The notes under the pieces: model-generated
What the model saw: only the letters and a program-made list of their open reading frames with translations
Told to the model about the DNA's origin: nothing
Databases searched by the model: none
Shown here: positions 1 to 8,624 of the stretch, piece by piece
How positions within the stretch are numbered: position 1 is the first letter of the stretch
Layout of the letters: every line of letters begins with the position of its first letter
Program-made: the position numbers and the translations under genes
Assembly (NCBI RefSeq): GCF_030068615.1
Contig: NZ_JASJOC010000007.1
Coordinates: forward strand, 62,001 to 126,000
Length of the DNA: 64,000 nt
Reading direction: 5' to 3'
DNA from: Halostagnicola sp. A-GB9-2
Lineage (GTDB): Archaea; Halobacteriota; Halobacteria; Halobacteriales; Natrialbaceae

Positions 1-774
1 ATGATGGGTATCGAGGACCTACTGAACCGCAAGCCCGGCGAGCTTTCCGGCGGTCAGCAACAGCGGGTCGCGCTCGGTCGGGCGATCGTTCGCGATCCCG
101 ACTTGTTCTTGATGGATGAGCCGCTGTCGAATCTCGATGCGAAACTCCGCGCGGAGATGCGAACGGAGCTTCAGCACCTTCAAGAACAACTCGGAGTAAC
201 ATCGGTTTACGTCACGCACGATCAGACGGAGGCGATGACGATGGGCGACCAGATCGCGGTCCTAAACGAGGGAACCCTCCAGCAGACCGGTACCCCGCTC
301 GAGTGTTACCACCAACCCAACAACCTGTTCGTCGCGGGCTTTATCGGCGAACCATCGATGAATTTCTTCGACGGCTCTCTGGAAGAGAACGCCCTCGTGA
401 CCGAATCGCTCGCGTATTCCCTGTCTCCGGATCTGCGGCGAGATATCGAAGCGGGAACCGATCTCGTGCTTGGGATCCGTCCGGAAGACGTTCGAATCGA
501 CGAGCCACGGACGGATGGTCAACGGTTCGCGGCCGAAGTCATCGTCGTCGAGCCGATGGGTAACGAGAACGTCATCCACCTTCGGTTCGATGACGCGATG
601 GCCGGTGACGAGTTCATCGTAACGACCGAAGGAGTTCCAACCGTCAGCGCCGGTGACCGGGTCGACGTCGAATTTTCAGAGGCGGTAGTCCACCTCTTCG
701 ACGGCGATAGCGGCGTCGCGATCAAAAACAGGACGTTGTCGTTTTCTGGAACGCCTGACGAGGTCATTCCGTAG
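1..774 (+). CDS. Sugar ABC transporter ATP-binding protein, 5' end missing
   Basis: C-terminal part of a CUT1-type (MalK/UgpC-like) ATPase that powers sugar uptake at the cytoplasmic face. The visible fragment shows the signature LSGGQQQR (fragment residues 15-22), Walker B LFLMDEP (35-41), D-loop SNLDAKL (43-49), switch histidine in VTHD (73) and a C-terminal TOBE-type regulatory region with GIRPED. By alignment to the complete paralogue at 11258-12409, fragment residue 1 corresponds to residue 122 there, so about 121 residues with the Walker A loop lie outside the window. The ATG at position 1 is internal. Haloferax volcanii has two ATPases (XacJ, XacK) for its pentose transporter, and a similar pairing is inferred here. 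It converges on the aldehyde dehydrogenase gene. Confidence 0.95.
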   Translation: MMGIEDLLNRKPGELSGGQQQRVALGRAIVRDPDLFLMDEPLSNLDAKLRAEMRTELQHLQEQLGVTSVYVTHDQTEAMTMGDQIAVLNEGTLQQTGTPLECYHQPNNLFVAGFIGEPSMNFFDGSLEENALVTESLAYSLSPDLRRDIEAGTDLVLGIRPEDVRIDEPRTDGQRFAAEVIVVEPMGNENVIHLRFDDAMAGDEFIVTTEGVPTVSAGDRVDVEFSEAVVHLFDGDSGVAIKNRTLSFSGTPDEVIP

Positions 775-1147
775 GAACTGATCGAAGCGGACGTTTCGAT
801 ACTGACGGTGGACCCCGACGGTCTGCAGGCAGTAAACCGAGGAGAGCGGTTCGAACGTCCGGTGCTATACGATCGTTTTCGTAGCGAGGACGATCCCTTC
901 AATACACCTCAGAAGATCGACGTTGTGAGTCGCTTCGATAGTGTTCTGTAAAGATGAAAATTGTTCTGTAGTAGGAAACAGCGTTCCGAGGCACCAGACG
1001 CGTTATCTCCGTGAGAAACGCGAAGATGACTGTGCAGGTGTTTGGTCCGGCAATCACCGGAATCGACGCACCGCCCGATGGGATCACCAGTTAGAAGAGC
1101 GTCCGTACGCAATCAAAAATCGTGGCCGGCGCTGGGTCAGTCGCCCG
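775..1147. other. Convergent intergenic region without recognisable gene
   Basis: Lies between the 3' ends of two converging genes. Open frames here are short or are extensions of the antisense shadow of the aldehyde dehydrogenase gene. I see no T-rich terminator that I would stand behind, no RNA gene and no repeat. Confidence 0.5.
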
Positions 1148-2596
1148 TTAGAAGGTATCGTAGACCGTCTTCTCGATCGTATAGAAGTCGATGCCGGCGT
1201 CACCCTGTTCGCGCCAGGTTTCGCTCGAGGAGCGTTTGAACCCGCCGAAGGGAACGTGAAGTTCGAGACCGGTCGTCTTTGCGTTGATCTTGGCGACGCC
1301 AGCCTCGACTTCTCGGACGAATCGCTCGGCTTCAGTATGGTCGTCGGTAACGATGCTCGCCGACAGGCCGTACTGCACGTCGTTCGCCGTTTCGAGACCC
1401 TCCTCGTAGTCCTCGACTTCGATTACCGCGAGGACGGGACCGAACACCTCCTCCTGGGCGATTCGGTACTCGTTGTCGACATCGGAGAAGACCGTCGGTT
1501 CGACGTAGTAGCCGTCTTCGAACCGCTCGCCTTCGGGCCGGCCGCCGCCGGTCTCGAGGGTCGCACCCTCCTGCTGTGCAACATCGATGTAGTCGAGGGT
1601 TCCCTCGAGTTCGCTTTCGGTGACCTGCGGCCCCATATCGTACTCGTCGCCGGGGCCGATTTCGATCGACTCCGCCCGATCGACCACGGCGTCGACGAAC
1701 TCGTCGTAGACATCGGTGTGGACAATCGCACGGGAGCAGGCCGTACAGGCCTGCCCGGTGACGCCGAACGCACCGTTGGCGACGATATCGGCGGCTTCCT
1801 CGACGTCCGCGCTGTCGGAGACGACCGTCGGATTCTTCCCGCCGAGTTCCGTCTGGACGCGCTTGCCGTCGTCGGTCGCCTTGTCGTAGACCATGTGGCC
1901 GACTTCGCCGGAGCCGGTAAAGGAGACTCCATCGACATCCTCGTGTGTAATAATCGCATCTCCAACCGTGCTCCCGGGACCGGTGACGACGTTCGCGACG
2001 CCGTCCGGGATGCCGGCCTCGTCGAGTGCCTTGAACAACTCGAGCGCGACGCCGGGCGCGACGGAGGCGGGGTTGAGCACGACGGTGTTTCCGGTCGCCA
2101 GCGCCGGTGCGAGTTTCCAGGCCGGGATAGCGATGGGGTAGTTCCACGGCGTGATCAGTGCGGTGACGCCGACTGGTTCGTTGACCGTGTAGAGGTTCGT
2201 CCGCGGTCCACTCGCGGATTTAACCGAGCCGCCGAGATCTCGAGTCTTCTCGGCGTAATAATAGAAGATATCGATGGCGCGCTGGACTTCGCCGCCGGCT
2301 TCGGCGTGGGTCTTGCCCTCTTCCCGGGTGAGCAGTTCGGTGAGTTCGTCCTTCCGATCGGCGAGGATCGAGCCCGCCTCTCGAAGGATTGCGCCTCGCT
2401 CAGGCGCGGGCGTGTTCGCCCACTCGGACTGGGCGTCGCTGGCCGCTTCGACCGCAGAATCCGCGTCGTCAGCTGACGCCTGTTGATACGTCGCGACGAC
2501 TTCTTCGGGAGCTGCTGGATCGGTGGTTTCGAACGTCTCGGTCGTTTCTGCGTCGGTCCACGCACCGTTTACGTAATTTTGGTAGTTTGCGGTCAC
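1148..2596 (-). CDS. xacF: Aldehyde dehydrogenase, probable alpha-ketoglutarate semialdehyde dehydrogenase
   Basis: A 482-residue NAD(P)-dependent aldehyde dehydrogenase. Visible catalytic features are PWNYP with Asn152, the nucleotide-binding FTGSGEVG (226-233), general base Glu250 in QTELGGKNP and nucleophile Cys284 in GQACTAC. In haloarchaeal pentose oxidation this family (XacF) converts 2,5-dioxopentanoate to 2-oxoglutarate, the last step before the TCA cycle. That assignment is inferred from the divergent XacE-like dehydratase, the IclR gene and the pentose-type ABC transporter. The frame is open to an ATG at 2686, but the extra 30 residues do not resemble the family. I chose the GTG at 2596, which gives the usual N-terminus YQNYVNGAW and leaves an AT-rich promoter-like stretch upstream. 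Confidence 0.85.
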   Translation of the reverse strand: MTANYQNYVNGAWTDAETTETFETTDPAAPEEVVATYQQASADDADSAVEAASDAQSEWANTPAPERGAILREAGSILADRKDELTELLTREEGKTHAEAGGEVQRAIDIFYYYAEKTRDLGGSVKSASGPRTNLYTVNEPVGVTALITPWNYPIAIPAWKLAPALATGNTVVLNPASVAPGVALELFKALDEAGIPDGVANVVTGPGSTVGDAIITHEDVDGVSFTGSGEVGHMVYDKATDDGKRVQTELGGKNPTVVSDSADVEEAADIVANGAFGVTGQACTACSRAIVHTDVYDEFVDAVVDRAESIEIGPGDEYDMGPQVTESELEGTLDYIDVAQQEGATLETGGGRPEGERFEDGYYVEPTVFSDVDNEYRIAQEEVFGPVLAVIEVEDYEEGLETANDVQYGLSASIVTDDHTEAERFVREVEAGVAKINAKTTGLELHVPFGGFKRSSSETWREQGDAGIDFYTIEKTVYDTF

Positions 2597-2726
2597 GAGA
2601 ATCCCTATGTGATGCTCGTATACGGATCTTATGATTCTTACAGGATTCTCCGGCTCGCGAGAATCTGAAAAATAGCAAACGAGCACCAGACCTATTACGG
2701 ATGCGAATAAACTAACTGGTACTCAC
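2597..2726. promoter_or_regulatory. Divergent promoter region of dehydrogenase and dehydratase genes
   Basis: A short region separates the two oxidative-pathway genes. It holds the inverted pair GAGAATCC (2597-2604) and GGATTCTC (2642-2649), plus a related GAGAATC at 2661-2667. On the minus strand a TATA-like TCATAAGAT (2625-2633) sits about 33 nt before the GTG start at 2596. On the plus strand GAATAAACT (2703-2711) lies before 2727, closer than usual. A shared operator for an IclR-type activator is possible but not shown. Confidence 0.35.
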
Positions 2727-3599
2727 ATGCGTTATTATCAGCTTCGCGAGGAAGGAGACCCCCGCCTCGCGGTCGAAGCGGCCGGATCGGTGTACGACCT
2801 CACCGCAGCGAAATCGCGATTACAGACGTTCGACGACCTGCTCAGTGCGGCCGACATCGCGAATCGGTCGGTCGACGCACTCGTCGACCAGCTCATCGAG
2901 GAGGCCAACGTCCGCCAGATCGAATCGGTGAACGACCGGGCAATAGAATCCCCTCTCTCGTCGGGTGAGGTCTGGGCTGCCGGCGTCACCTACCAAATCA
3001 GCGAGAAAGCGCGAAAAGCAGAGAGTTCGATGCCGGACATGTATCTCGAGGTGTACGAGAGTGACCGTCCGGAGGTGTTTTTCAAGGCGACACCCAACCG
3101 AACAGTCGGGCCGGACGAGACAGTCGGTATCCGTGCAGACTCGGACTGGGACGTTCCGGAACCCGAACTCGGCGTCGTCCTCTCCCAAGACGAAATCGTC
3201 GGGTACACGATCGGCAACGATATGAGCAGTCGATCGATCGAAGGAGAAAACCCGCTGTACCTTCCGCAGGCGAAAGTCTACGATCGGTGTTGTTCGATCG
3301 GCCCCTGCATCATATCGGCCGACGCCATCGACGACCCCCACGAGCTCGAAATGTGGATGCGGATCTCTCGCGACGGCGAAATTCGTTACGATGAATCGAC
3401 GAACACGTCGAAGATGGTCCGTTCGGTCGAGGAATTGACCGAGTACTACGTTAAACACAACGCCGTTTCCGACGTCTCGGTGCTGTTGACCGGAACGTCT
3501 CTCGTCCCGGGCGAGGAGTTTACGCTCCAGGAAGGGGACGTGGTCGAAATCGGTATCGAAGAGATCGGTACACTCACGAACACCGTTGTCGAAGTCTGA
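2727..3599 (+). CDS. xacE: 2-keto-3-deoxypentonate dehydratase, FAH family
   Basis: A 290-residue protein of the fumarylacetoacetate hydrolase superfamily. The metal-binding pattern is visible as EPELGVV (Glu145, Glu147) and GNDMSSR (Asp165), followed by LPQAKVYDRCCSIGP (179-193), typical of the dehydratase branch. In Haloferax volcanii XacE removes water from 2-keto-3-deoxyxylonate or -arabinonate to give 2,5-dioxopentanoate. The divergent neighbour is the dehydrogenase that would use that product, and an IclR gene follows 132 bp downstream. Together these make a Weimberg-type assignment likely. Other FAH activities cannot be excluded from sequence alone. No sugar dehydrogenase, lactonase or mandelate-racemase-type aldonate dehydratase of this pathway is visible in the window, so earlier steps must be encoded elsewhere. 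Confidence 0.85.
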   Translation: MRYYQLREEGDPRLAVEAAGSVYDLTAAKSRLQTFDDLLSAADIANRSVDALVDQLIEEANVRQIESVNDRAIESPLSSGEVWAAGVTYQISEKARKAESSMPDMYLEVYESDRPEVFFKATPNRTVGPDETVGIRADSDWDVPEPELGVVLSQDEIVGYTIGNDMSSRSIEGENPLYLPQAKVYDRCCSIGPCIISADAIDDPHELEMWMRISRDGEIRYDESTNTSKMVRSVEELTEYYVKHNAVSDVSVLLTGTSLVPGEEFTLQEGDVVEIGIEEIGTLTNTVVEV

Positions 3600-3700
3600 A
3601 CGATCGATCGGGGCCGGTTCCAATATCGTACTTGAGACCAGTTTCTCATGCGGGAGTTGCGGCTAAGTGATGGAGAACAACGTTTACTGTGACAGAACCA

Positions 3701-3709
3701 TTTATATAT
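3701..3709 (+). promoter_or_regulatory. TATA-like box of the first IclR gene
   Basis: TTTATATAT centred about 27 nt before the ATG at 3732, so transcription probably begins at or beside the start codon. Confidence 0.6.
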
Positions 3710-3731
3710 CCGTTATGTCTACTAGGCGAAT

Positions 3732-4493
3732 ATGGCTGAACCGAATCATCCAGTTCGTACGGTCGGCCGGACCTTCGAGATCCTCGAGGTAATTCAGGAG
3801 CTCGACGGTGCCGGGGTTTCCGAGATCGCTGATCGCGTCGATATCGGCAAAAGTGGCGTTCACAACCATCTCACGACGTTGACGAACTGCGAGTACGTCG
3901 ACAAGGAAGACGACGAATACCACATCGGGCTGGCGTTTCTCGGTCTCGGAGCGTACGCCAGAAATCGAACACCGATCTACGACACCGCACAGGCCCAGGC
4001 CGACGAACTCGCGGAAGAGACGGGTGAACTGGTAAACCTACTCGTCGAAAAAAACGGCAAAGGGATCTATCTCTACCAGGCCAAAGGCGACAACGCGGTC
4101 GAGCTCGACACGCACGAAGGCAAGCGAGTCAGGTTGCACTGCACCGGCCTCGGAAAAGCGATCCTCGGGTTTCGACCGGAAACGGAGGTAGAACAAATCC
4201 TCACAGAGCATGGCCTCCCGGAAGCAACGTCGCACACGATCACCGATCGGGACAAGCTCCTGAGCGAACTCGAGGAAGTTCGCGAGCAGCGATACGCGAT
4301 CGATCGCGAGGAACGACTCAACGGATTGCGCTGTATCGCCGCCCCGATCACCGACGACGAGGATCGGAGTATCGCGGCCATCAGCGTCTCCTGTCCGGTC
4401 CACCGCGTCGGCGATGAACGGTTCTACGAGGACCTGCCGGAATCCGTCCTCGCCGCGGCGAACGTCATCGAACTCGAGTACAACTATTCCTAA
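3732..4493 (+). CDS. IclR-family transcriptional regulator (XacR-like)
   Basis: A 253-residue IclR protein. An N-terminal winged helix-turn-helix (about residues 10-60, with VSEIADRVDIGKSGVHNHL) is followed by the ligand-binding domain, including the conserved CTGLGKAIL (about 137-145) and a terminal segment IAAISVSCPVHR. XacR, the activator of xylose and arabinose catabolism in Haloferax volcanii, belongs to this family, and the position beside xacE/xacF-like genes supports a similar role. A second regulator of exactly the same length and very similar sequence lies at 24923-25684. The two probably arose by duplication and may recognise related operators. The leaderless ATG is supported by the TATA-like box at 3701. 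Confidence 0.9.
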   Translation: MAEPNHPVRTVGRTFEILEVIQELDGAGVSEIADRVDIGKSGVHNHLTTLTNCEYVDKEDDEYHIGLAFLGLGAYARNRTPIYDTAQAQADELAEETGELVNLLVEKNGKGIYLYQAKGDNAVELDTHEGKRVRLHCTGLGKAILGFRPETEVEQILTEHGLPEATSHTITDRDKLLSELEEVREQRYAIDREERLNGLRCIAAPITDDEDRSIAAISVSCPVHRVGDERFYEDLPESVLAAANVIELEYNYS

Positions 4494-4644
4494 TTCGGGA
4501 GGTTCAACCATCGAGCGACCGGTCGAACCGGACGAAACTGTCGATCAGGTGCAAACGACCGTGGAGACACACGGACGGGTCACGAAAAAACGAAAACCGT
4601 TCTCAAAAGAACGGATGGTGTGGAATAGCGAACGAGTGTTCTAA

Positions 4645-6147
4645 TTATCGGATCGAGATCGCTGCGACCGTCGACGGTGGCAGCTCGGTCGTAAGGGTGC
4701 CGTCACCGTCGACCGAAACGGCGAGGTCTTCGGGACCGAACTCGTCGGCGTTGTTCGCCGTGACCTCCATATCTGGCTCCTGACCGGCAAACAAAACGGT
4801 TCCGGTAACGTCCGCTTCGCTTGGCGTAGGGCCCTCGAGTCCGATTTCGACGGCGTGAGAATCACGGCAGTCGAGGTTCGTGAGCGTGACGTAGGTTTCG
4901 TCCGCACCGACCGACGCCGAGGAACCGACCAGCGGCAGTTCGCGGTCGTCGTCGAGTTCTCGGGCGGGCGTCGTTACGGATGTCTGGACGGCTTCGTTGC
5001 CCTTGTGCGGGGCGTAGAGGTCGAACACGTGGTAGGTCGGTCGTGCCCAGGCGTCGTCTTCATCCGTTTCGACGAGACACTGGAGTACGTTGACGGTCTG
5101 GGCGATGTTCGTCATCGTCACCACGTCGCTGTTGTCGTTGAAGATGTCGAGAACGGCCCCGGCGGAGAGTGCGTCAAGAACGGTTCCAGGCTGTTCGAGC
5201 CCGTTGTCGGCCGTCGCTTCGGGATGCCAGGACCCCCATTCGTCGATGATGACGCCGATATCGCGGGTCGTCGCGACCGCGTTGATCGCCGCGGCGATCC
5301 GGTCGATGTGTTGTTCGGTCTCGAGTGCGTCCGCGAGGAACGTATCGTACTGGTCCTTGTCAGCCTCCGAGACGGTCATTGTCTGCCCGTAATAGTGATG
5401 GAGCGTCAGATGATCGAGCGGGAACTCCGTCCCCCACGGTGCACCCGCGACTTCCTCCATGAAGCGTCGGTTCCACTCGTGGCCTTCGAAGCCACAGGCG
5501 ATAAGTTCGAGGTCCTCTTCAACCAGCAAGTTGTCCATGGTTCCGACATATGTCGCGTACCGGCGGTACTCTCGAGCGTACTGCTCGGGGGTCATGCGAC
5601 CGCCACAGCCCCAGTTTTCGTTCCCGAGCCCCCAGTATTTGACGCCGTAGGATTCTTCGCGGCCGTTCTCGCGACGGCGGTCCGCCAGTTCGGTGTCGCC
5701 CTCGTAGTTGCAGTACTCGACCCAGTTTGCGGCTTCCTGCGGGTCGCCGGAGCCGACGTTCGCCGCGAGGTAAGGCTCCGTTCCGATTCGTTCGCACAGT
5801 TCCAGAAACTCGTCGCTGCCGAAGGCGTTCGACTCCTCGGGAATCTCCTCGGGGCCCTGCGCCCAGAAGAGGTTTCGTCGGCGCGGCCGGTCCTCCTGTG
5901 GACCGATTCCATCCTCCCAGTGGTAATCGTCCGCGAAACAGCCGCCCGGCCACCGGAGCACGGGAAGCTCGAGATCGTTCAGGAGAGAAAGTGTATCCTC
6001 GCGAAATCCGTCCTGATCCGCGCTGTCGGCATGCCAGATACCGCCGTAGATACAGCGTCCGAGGTGTTCGGCGAAGTGGCCGTGAACCTCGGGCGCGATG
6101 CGATCGATAGTCGCCTCCGTATGAACTGCTACTCGTGCGTCAGTCAT
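4645..6147 (-). CDS. Intracellular alpha-L-arabinofuranosidase, GH51
   Basis: A 500-residue GH51 enzyme that releases L-arabinose from arabinan or arabinoxylan oligosaccharides. It has the early RWPGGCFADDYHWEDGIGP block (65-83), acid/base Glu177 in GLGNENWG, a TLHHYYG block (248-254), nucleophile Glu303 in IIDEWGSWHPE, and a C-terminal beta-sandwich ending in LPPSTVAAISI. Length and domain order are those of complete bacterial intracellular GH51 enzymes. There is no signal peptide or twin arginine, so it acts in the cytoplasm on imported oligosaccharides. The gene is monocistronic and divergent from the SDR gene. The start at 6147 fits the minus-strand TATA-like box at 6175-6183. It differs from the exported GH51-like protein at 12687-15047, which carries a long extra N-terminal region. 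Confidence 0.93.
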   Translation of the reverse strand: MTDARVAVHTEATIDRIAPEVHGHFAEHLGRCIYGGIWHADSADQDGFREDTLSLLNDLELPVLRWPGGCFADDYHWEDGIGPQEDRPRRRNLFWAQGPEEIPEESNAFGSDEFLELCERIGTEPYLAANVGSGDPQEAANWVEYCNYEGDTELADRRRENGREESYGVKYWGLGNENWGCGGRMTPEQYAREYRRYATYVGTMDNLLVEEDLELIACGFEGHEWNRRFMEEVAGAPWGTEFPLDHLTLHHYYGQTMTVSEADKDQYDTFLADALETEQHIDRIAAAINAVATTRDIGVIIDEWGSWHPEATADNGLEQPGTVLDALSAGAVLDIFNDNSDVVTMTNIAQTVNVLQCLVETDEDDAWARPTYHVFDLYAPHKGNEAVQTSVTTPARELDDDRELPLVGSSASVGADETYVTLTNLDCRDSHAVEIGLEGPTPSEADVTGTVLFAGQEPDMEVTANNADEFGPEDLAVSVDGDGTLTTELPPSTVAAISIR

Positions 6148-6174
6148 GCACTAATTTGATATTTTCGGAGAACG

Positions 6175-6183
6175 ATATAAATA
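6175..6183 (-). promoter_or_regulatory. TATA-like box of the GH51 gene
   Basis: Minus-strand TATTTATAT about 28-36 nt before the ATG at 6147, consistent with a leaderless or very short-leader transcript. Confidence 0.55.
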
Positions 6184-6349
6184 CTTCGAATTATATCAAT
6201 TATCAGACCGGAGTGAGGTGTAAACGATCGGTCATCGCCGCCGACGCGGCGTGTTCGGTTGCACGACTGAGACGCTCCGAAAGACGGAAATCATCCAAGG
6301 GACCGGGTGAGAAAGGCGTTGGTCGATCCATCGATGGAAACGTTGATAA

Positions 6350-6371
6350 TACAGGATAAGGTTGTCCTGTA
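6350..6371. promoter_or_regulatory. Inverted repeat overlapping the SDR promoter
   Basis: Perfect 7-bp arms TACAGGA (6350-6356) and TCCTGTA (6365-6371) with an 8-bp spacer. The site abuts a TATA-like GATAATAC (6345-6352) and ends one base before the ATG at 6373, so a bound protein would cover the transcription start. It is a candidate operator. Confidence 0.5.
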
Positions 6372-6372
6372 T

Positions 6373-7146
6373 ATGCAGGAGTATTCACACGCACCCGTTT
6401 CAGTCGCGGGCAAGCGTGCGATCGTTATCGGTGGGACGAGCGGACTCGGACAGGCAATCGCCGTCGGGTTTGCGGCCGACGATGCCGACGTCATCGCGAC
6501 GAGTCGCGGCCAAGCGGCTGTCGAGGACACTGCCGCACTTCTCGAGGACCGCGGCGCAACCACCGCTCGAGTCACGTGTGACGTCACCGATCGCGAGTCG
6601 CTCGAGAACGTTCGTGACGTTGCCGAAGACGAGCTAGGCGGCATCGATATCGTCGTCGCCTCGCAGGGAGCGATTTCGAGAGAAACCGTCACCGGAATCG
6701 AGGACGACGACTGGGAGTTCGTCACGGACGTTGCCCTCGACGGCGTCCGGCGCGTAACACAAGTGTTTGCCCCCGCAATGGACGACGGCGGGTCCATCAT
6801 CAACATCTCCTCGCTCGCAGCGCGTCTCTCGATGGAAAACCTGCCGGCGTACTCGGCGGCCAAAGGTGGTGTGGAGGCCTTCACTCGAGCCTCGGCCAAG
6901 GAGCTGTCGCCACAAATTCGAGTCAACGCGATCGCGCCGGGATTCTTCATCACACCACAGAACGCGGATACCTACGCGGAAGGAACGGAAAAGCGCGGAC
7001 GAATCGACGAGCGAACGCCGCTCGGACGGGTCGGCGAGCGCGAAGAACTAATCGGGGCGGCGATCTACCTCTCGAGCGATGCCGCCTCGTTCGTCACCGG
7101 CGAGGTGCTCACCGTTGACGGCGGATTCGCGGATAGTGCGTTTTGA
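6373..7146 (+). CDS. Short-chain dehydrogenase/reductase
   Basis: A 257-residue classical SDR. It has the cofactor loop GGTSGLG (20-26), an ASQGA motif (96-100, in the place of NNAG), catalytic Ser146/147 in NISSLAA, and Tyr160 and Lys164 in YSAAK, with VDGGF near the C-terminus. This is the glucose-dehydrogenase/3-oxoacyl-reductase-like group, so the substrate cannot be read from sequence. Next to arabinosidase and sugar ABC genes, a sugar or sugar-acid substrate is the best guess. The frame is open upstream to an ATG at 6307, but the TATA-like box at 6345-6352 places the transcription start near 6373, which I chose. Confidence 0.85.
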   Translation: MQEYSHAPVSVAGKRAIVIGGTSGLGQAIAVGFAADDADVIATSRGQAAVEDTAALLEDRGATTARVTCDVTDRESLENVRDVAEDELGGIDIVVASQGAISRETVTGIEDDDWEFVTDVALDGVRRVTQVFAPAMDDGGSIINISSLAARLSMENLPAYSAAKGGVEAFTRASAKELSPQIRVNAIAPGFFITPQNADTYAEGTEKRGRIDERTPLGRVGEREELIGAAIYLSSDAASFVTGEVLTVDGGFADSAF

Positions 7147-7263
7147 CACCGAGATTACGATCTCACGCGACCGTCGTCTACGGTTGAATCACGTTGGACG
7201 ACGATTGTGAGTCACGGATGCCGGGTCGGTCCGGACTTCGTTCAGCATATCAGTCGATAAACC

Positions 7264-7273
7264 AAATACTTAT
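7264..7273 (+). promoter_or_regulatory. TATA-like box of the sugar ABC operon
   Basis: AAATACTTAT about 26-35 nt before the ATG at 7299. It supports that start over the ATG at 7194 in the same frame. Confidence 0.5.
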
Positions 7274-7298
7274 GTGTTATGGATATGATCTTACCGAC

Positions 7299-8624
7299 AT
7301 GGCAGACAGAGCCACTCATGGGGATAGATCCCTCAGCCGTCGGACCGTCTTAGGTGGTCTCGGCGCCGGGGGACTGACCTCGTTGTCGGGATGCATCGGC
7401 CTCTTTACCGGCGGCGGTGCCGTTCCGGACGGGGCCGGGAGCGACGATACCATCGTCACGTTCTGGGAGCGGTTCGGCGGTGGTGACGGCGAGGCGCTCG
7501 AGGGGATCGTCGAATCGTACAACGAAGACGCCAGTGGAACGTTTATCGATCGGCAGCGAATTCCGCCGGACGACCACTACGACCGCTTGTACACGTCGTT
7601 CACCGGCGGCGACGCACCCGACCTGACGATCACCCACGGAAGCGTGCTCGGTCAGTACAACGATTATTTCATGGATCTGAGCGACGAGTTCGCCGATCTC
7701 GAGGACGAGTACACTGAAGCAATCTGGGAAAGCGGCCAGTACGACGACGAACAACTCGGGATTCCGATGGACGCCCACCCGCAGGGGATGTACTACAACA
7801 AGGACCTTTTCGAGGAAGCGGGGCTCGACCCCGAAGATCCGCCGGACGGCTACGACGAGTTCGCAGATGCCTGCGACGCCATCGTCGAAAACACCGACGC
7901 CTACGCGTTTCGGTCCGCGATTATCGACAGCGAGTTCTTCATGTTTCTCCGCCAGTACGGCGGACAGATGATCAACGAGGATAACACGGCGGTGAGATAC
8001 GACGAGGAAGCCGGAATCAAAGCCGCGGAGTTCCTCTACGAAATCGGCGAACGGGGGTGGGACCACACCGATATGGCCGCCGGTCTGGACGGCTGGCGCG
8101 GTGGAAACGTCGCTATGGTCTACGAAGGAACGTGGGCGTATCCGGTCGCGGCCGGCGCCGAGTTCGACTGGGGCTACTTCAAACCGAATATCGCCCCGGA
8201 CGTCGAACAGGTCGTTACCCGTGCGGACACGCACCTCGTTTCGGTCCCGGTACCTGAGCTACGCCACTCTTCGACGAGCGTGGAAACCGATGCAGGTATC
8301 GAGTTCACGAGGGAACTGACGACCGAATACATCGAGGAATGGGCGTTGAACGGCGGTCACCTGCCGGGGAGCATCGCCGCGACCGAATCCGATACGCTGC
8401 GGGAAGCAGAGTCCTGGAAAGTCCAGGGGCCGCTACAGGAAATGGCTGCGGACGACGCTCTCGCGTATCCACCCCGAACCGAGTTCGGTGACCGGTGGTG
8501 GGAGCCGCTGAACGAAAACCTCGGCGAGCTGTACTCACATCGGATGGAACCCGAAGAAGCGATCGAAGACGCCGCAGAACGATCGAACCGGATCATCGAG
8601 GAAGAACGAGAGTGGACACTATGA
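7299..8624 (+). CDS. Sugar ABC transporter substrate-binding lipoprotein
   Basis: A 441-residue extracellular solute-binding protein of family 1 (MalE/UgpB type). The N-terminus has a Tat motif SRRTVLGG (Arg14, Arg15) and a lipobox LSGC with Cys32, so the folded protein is exported and lipid-anchored facing outside. The mature part has the expected VTFWERFGG start, PDLTITHG, and a central IPMDAHPQGMYYNKDLFEEAG segment typical of CUT1 binding proteins. It is the first gene of an operon with two permeases (ATGA overlap with the next gene), a YesL-like protein and an ATPase. Likely ligands are pentoses or short arabinose/xylose oligosaccharides, judged only from surrounding hydrolases. Confidence 0.93.
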   Translation: MADRATHGDRSLSRRTVLGGLGAGGLTSLSGCIGLFTGGGAVPDGAGSDDTIVTFWERFGGGDGEALEGIVESYNEDASGTFIDRQRIPPDDHYDRLYTSFTGGDAPDLTITHGSVLGQYNDYFMDLSDEFADLEDEYTEAIWESGQYDDEQLGIPMDAHPQGMYYNKDLFEEAGLDPEDPPDGYDEFADACDAIVENTDAYAFRSAIIDSEFFMFLRQYGGQMINEDNTAVRYDEEAGIKAAEFLYEIGERGWDHTDMAAGLDGWRGGNVAMVYEGTWAYPVAAGAEFDWGYFKPNIAPDVEQVVTRADTHLVSVPVPELRHSSTSVETDAGIEFTRELTTEYIEEWALNGGHLPGSIAATESDTLREAESWKVQGPLQEMAADDALAYPPRTEFGDRWWEPLNENLGELYSHRMEPEEAIEDAAERSNRIIEEEREWTL

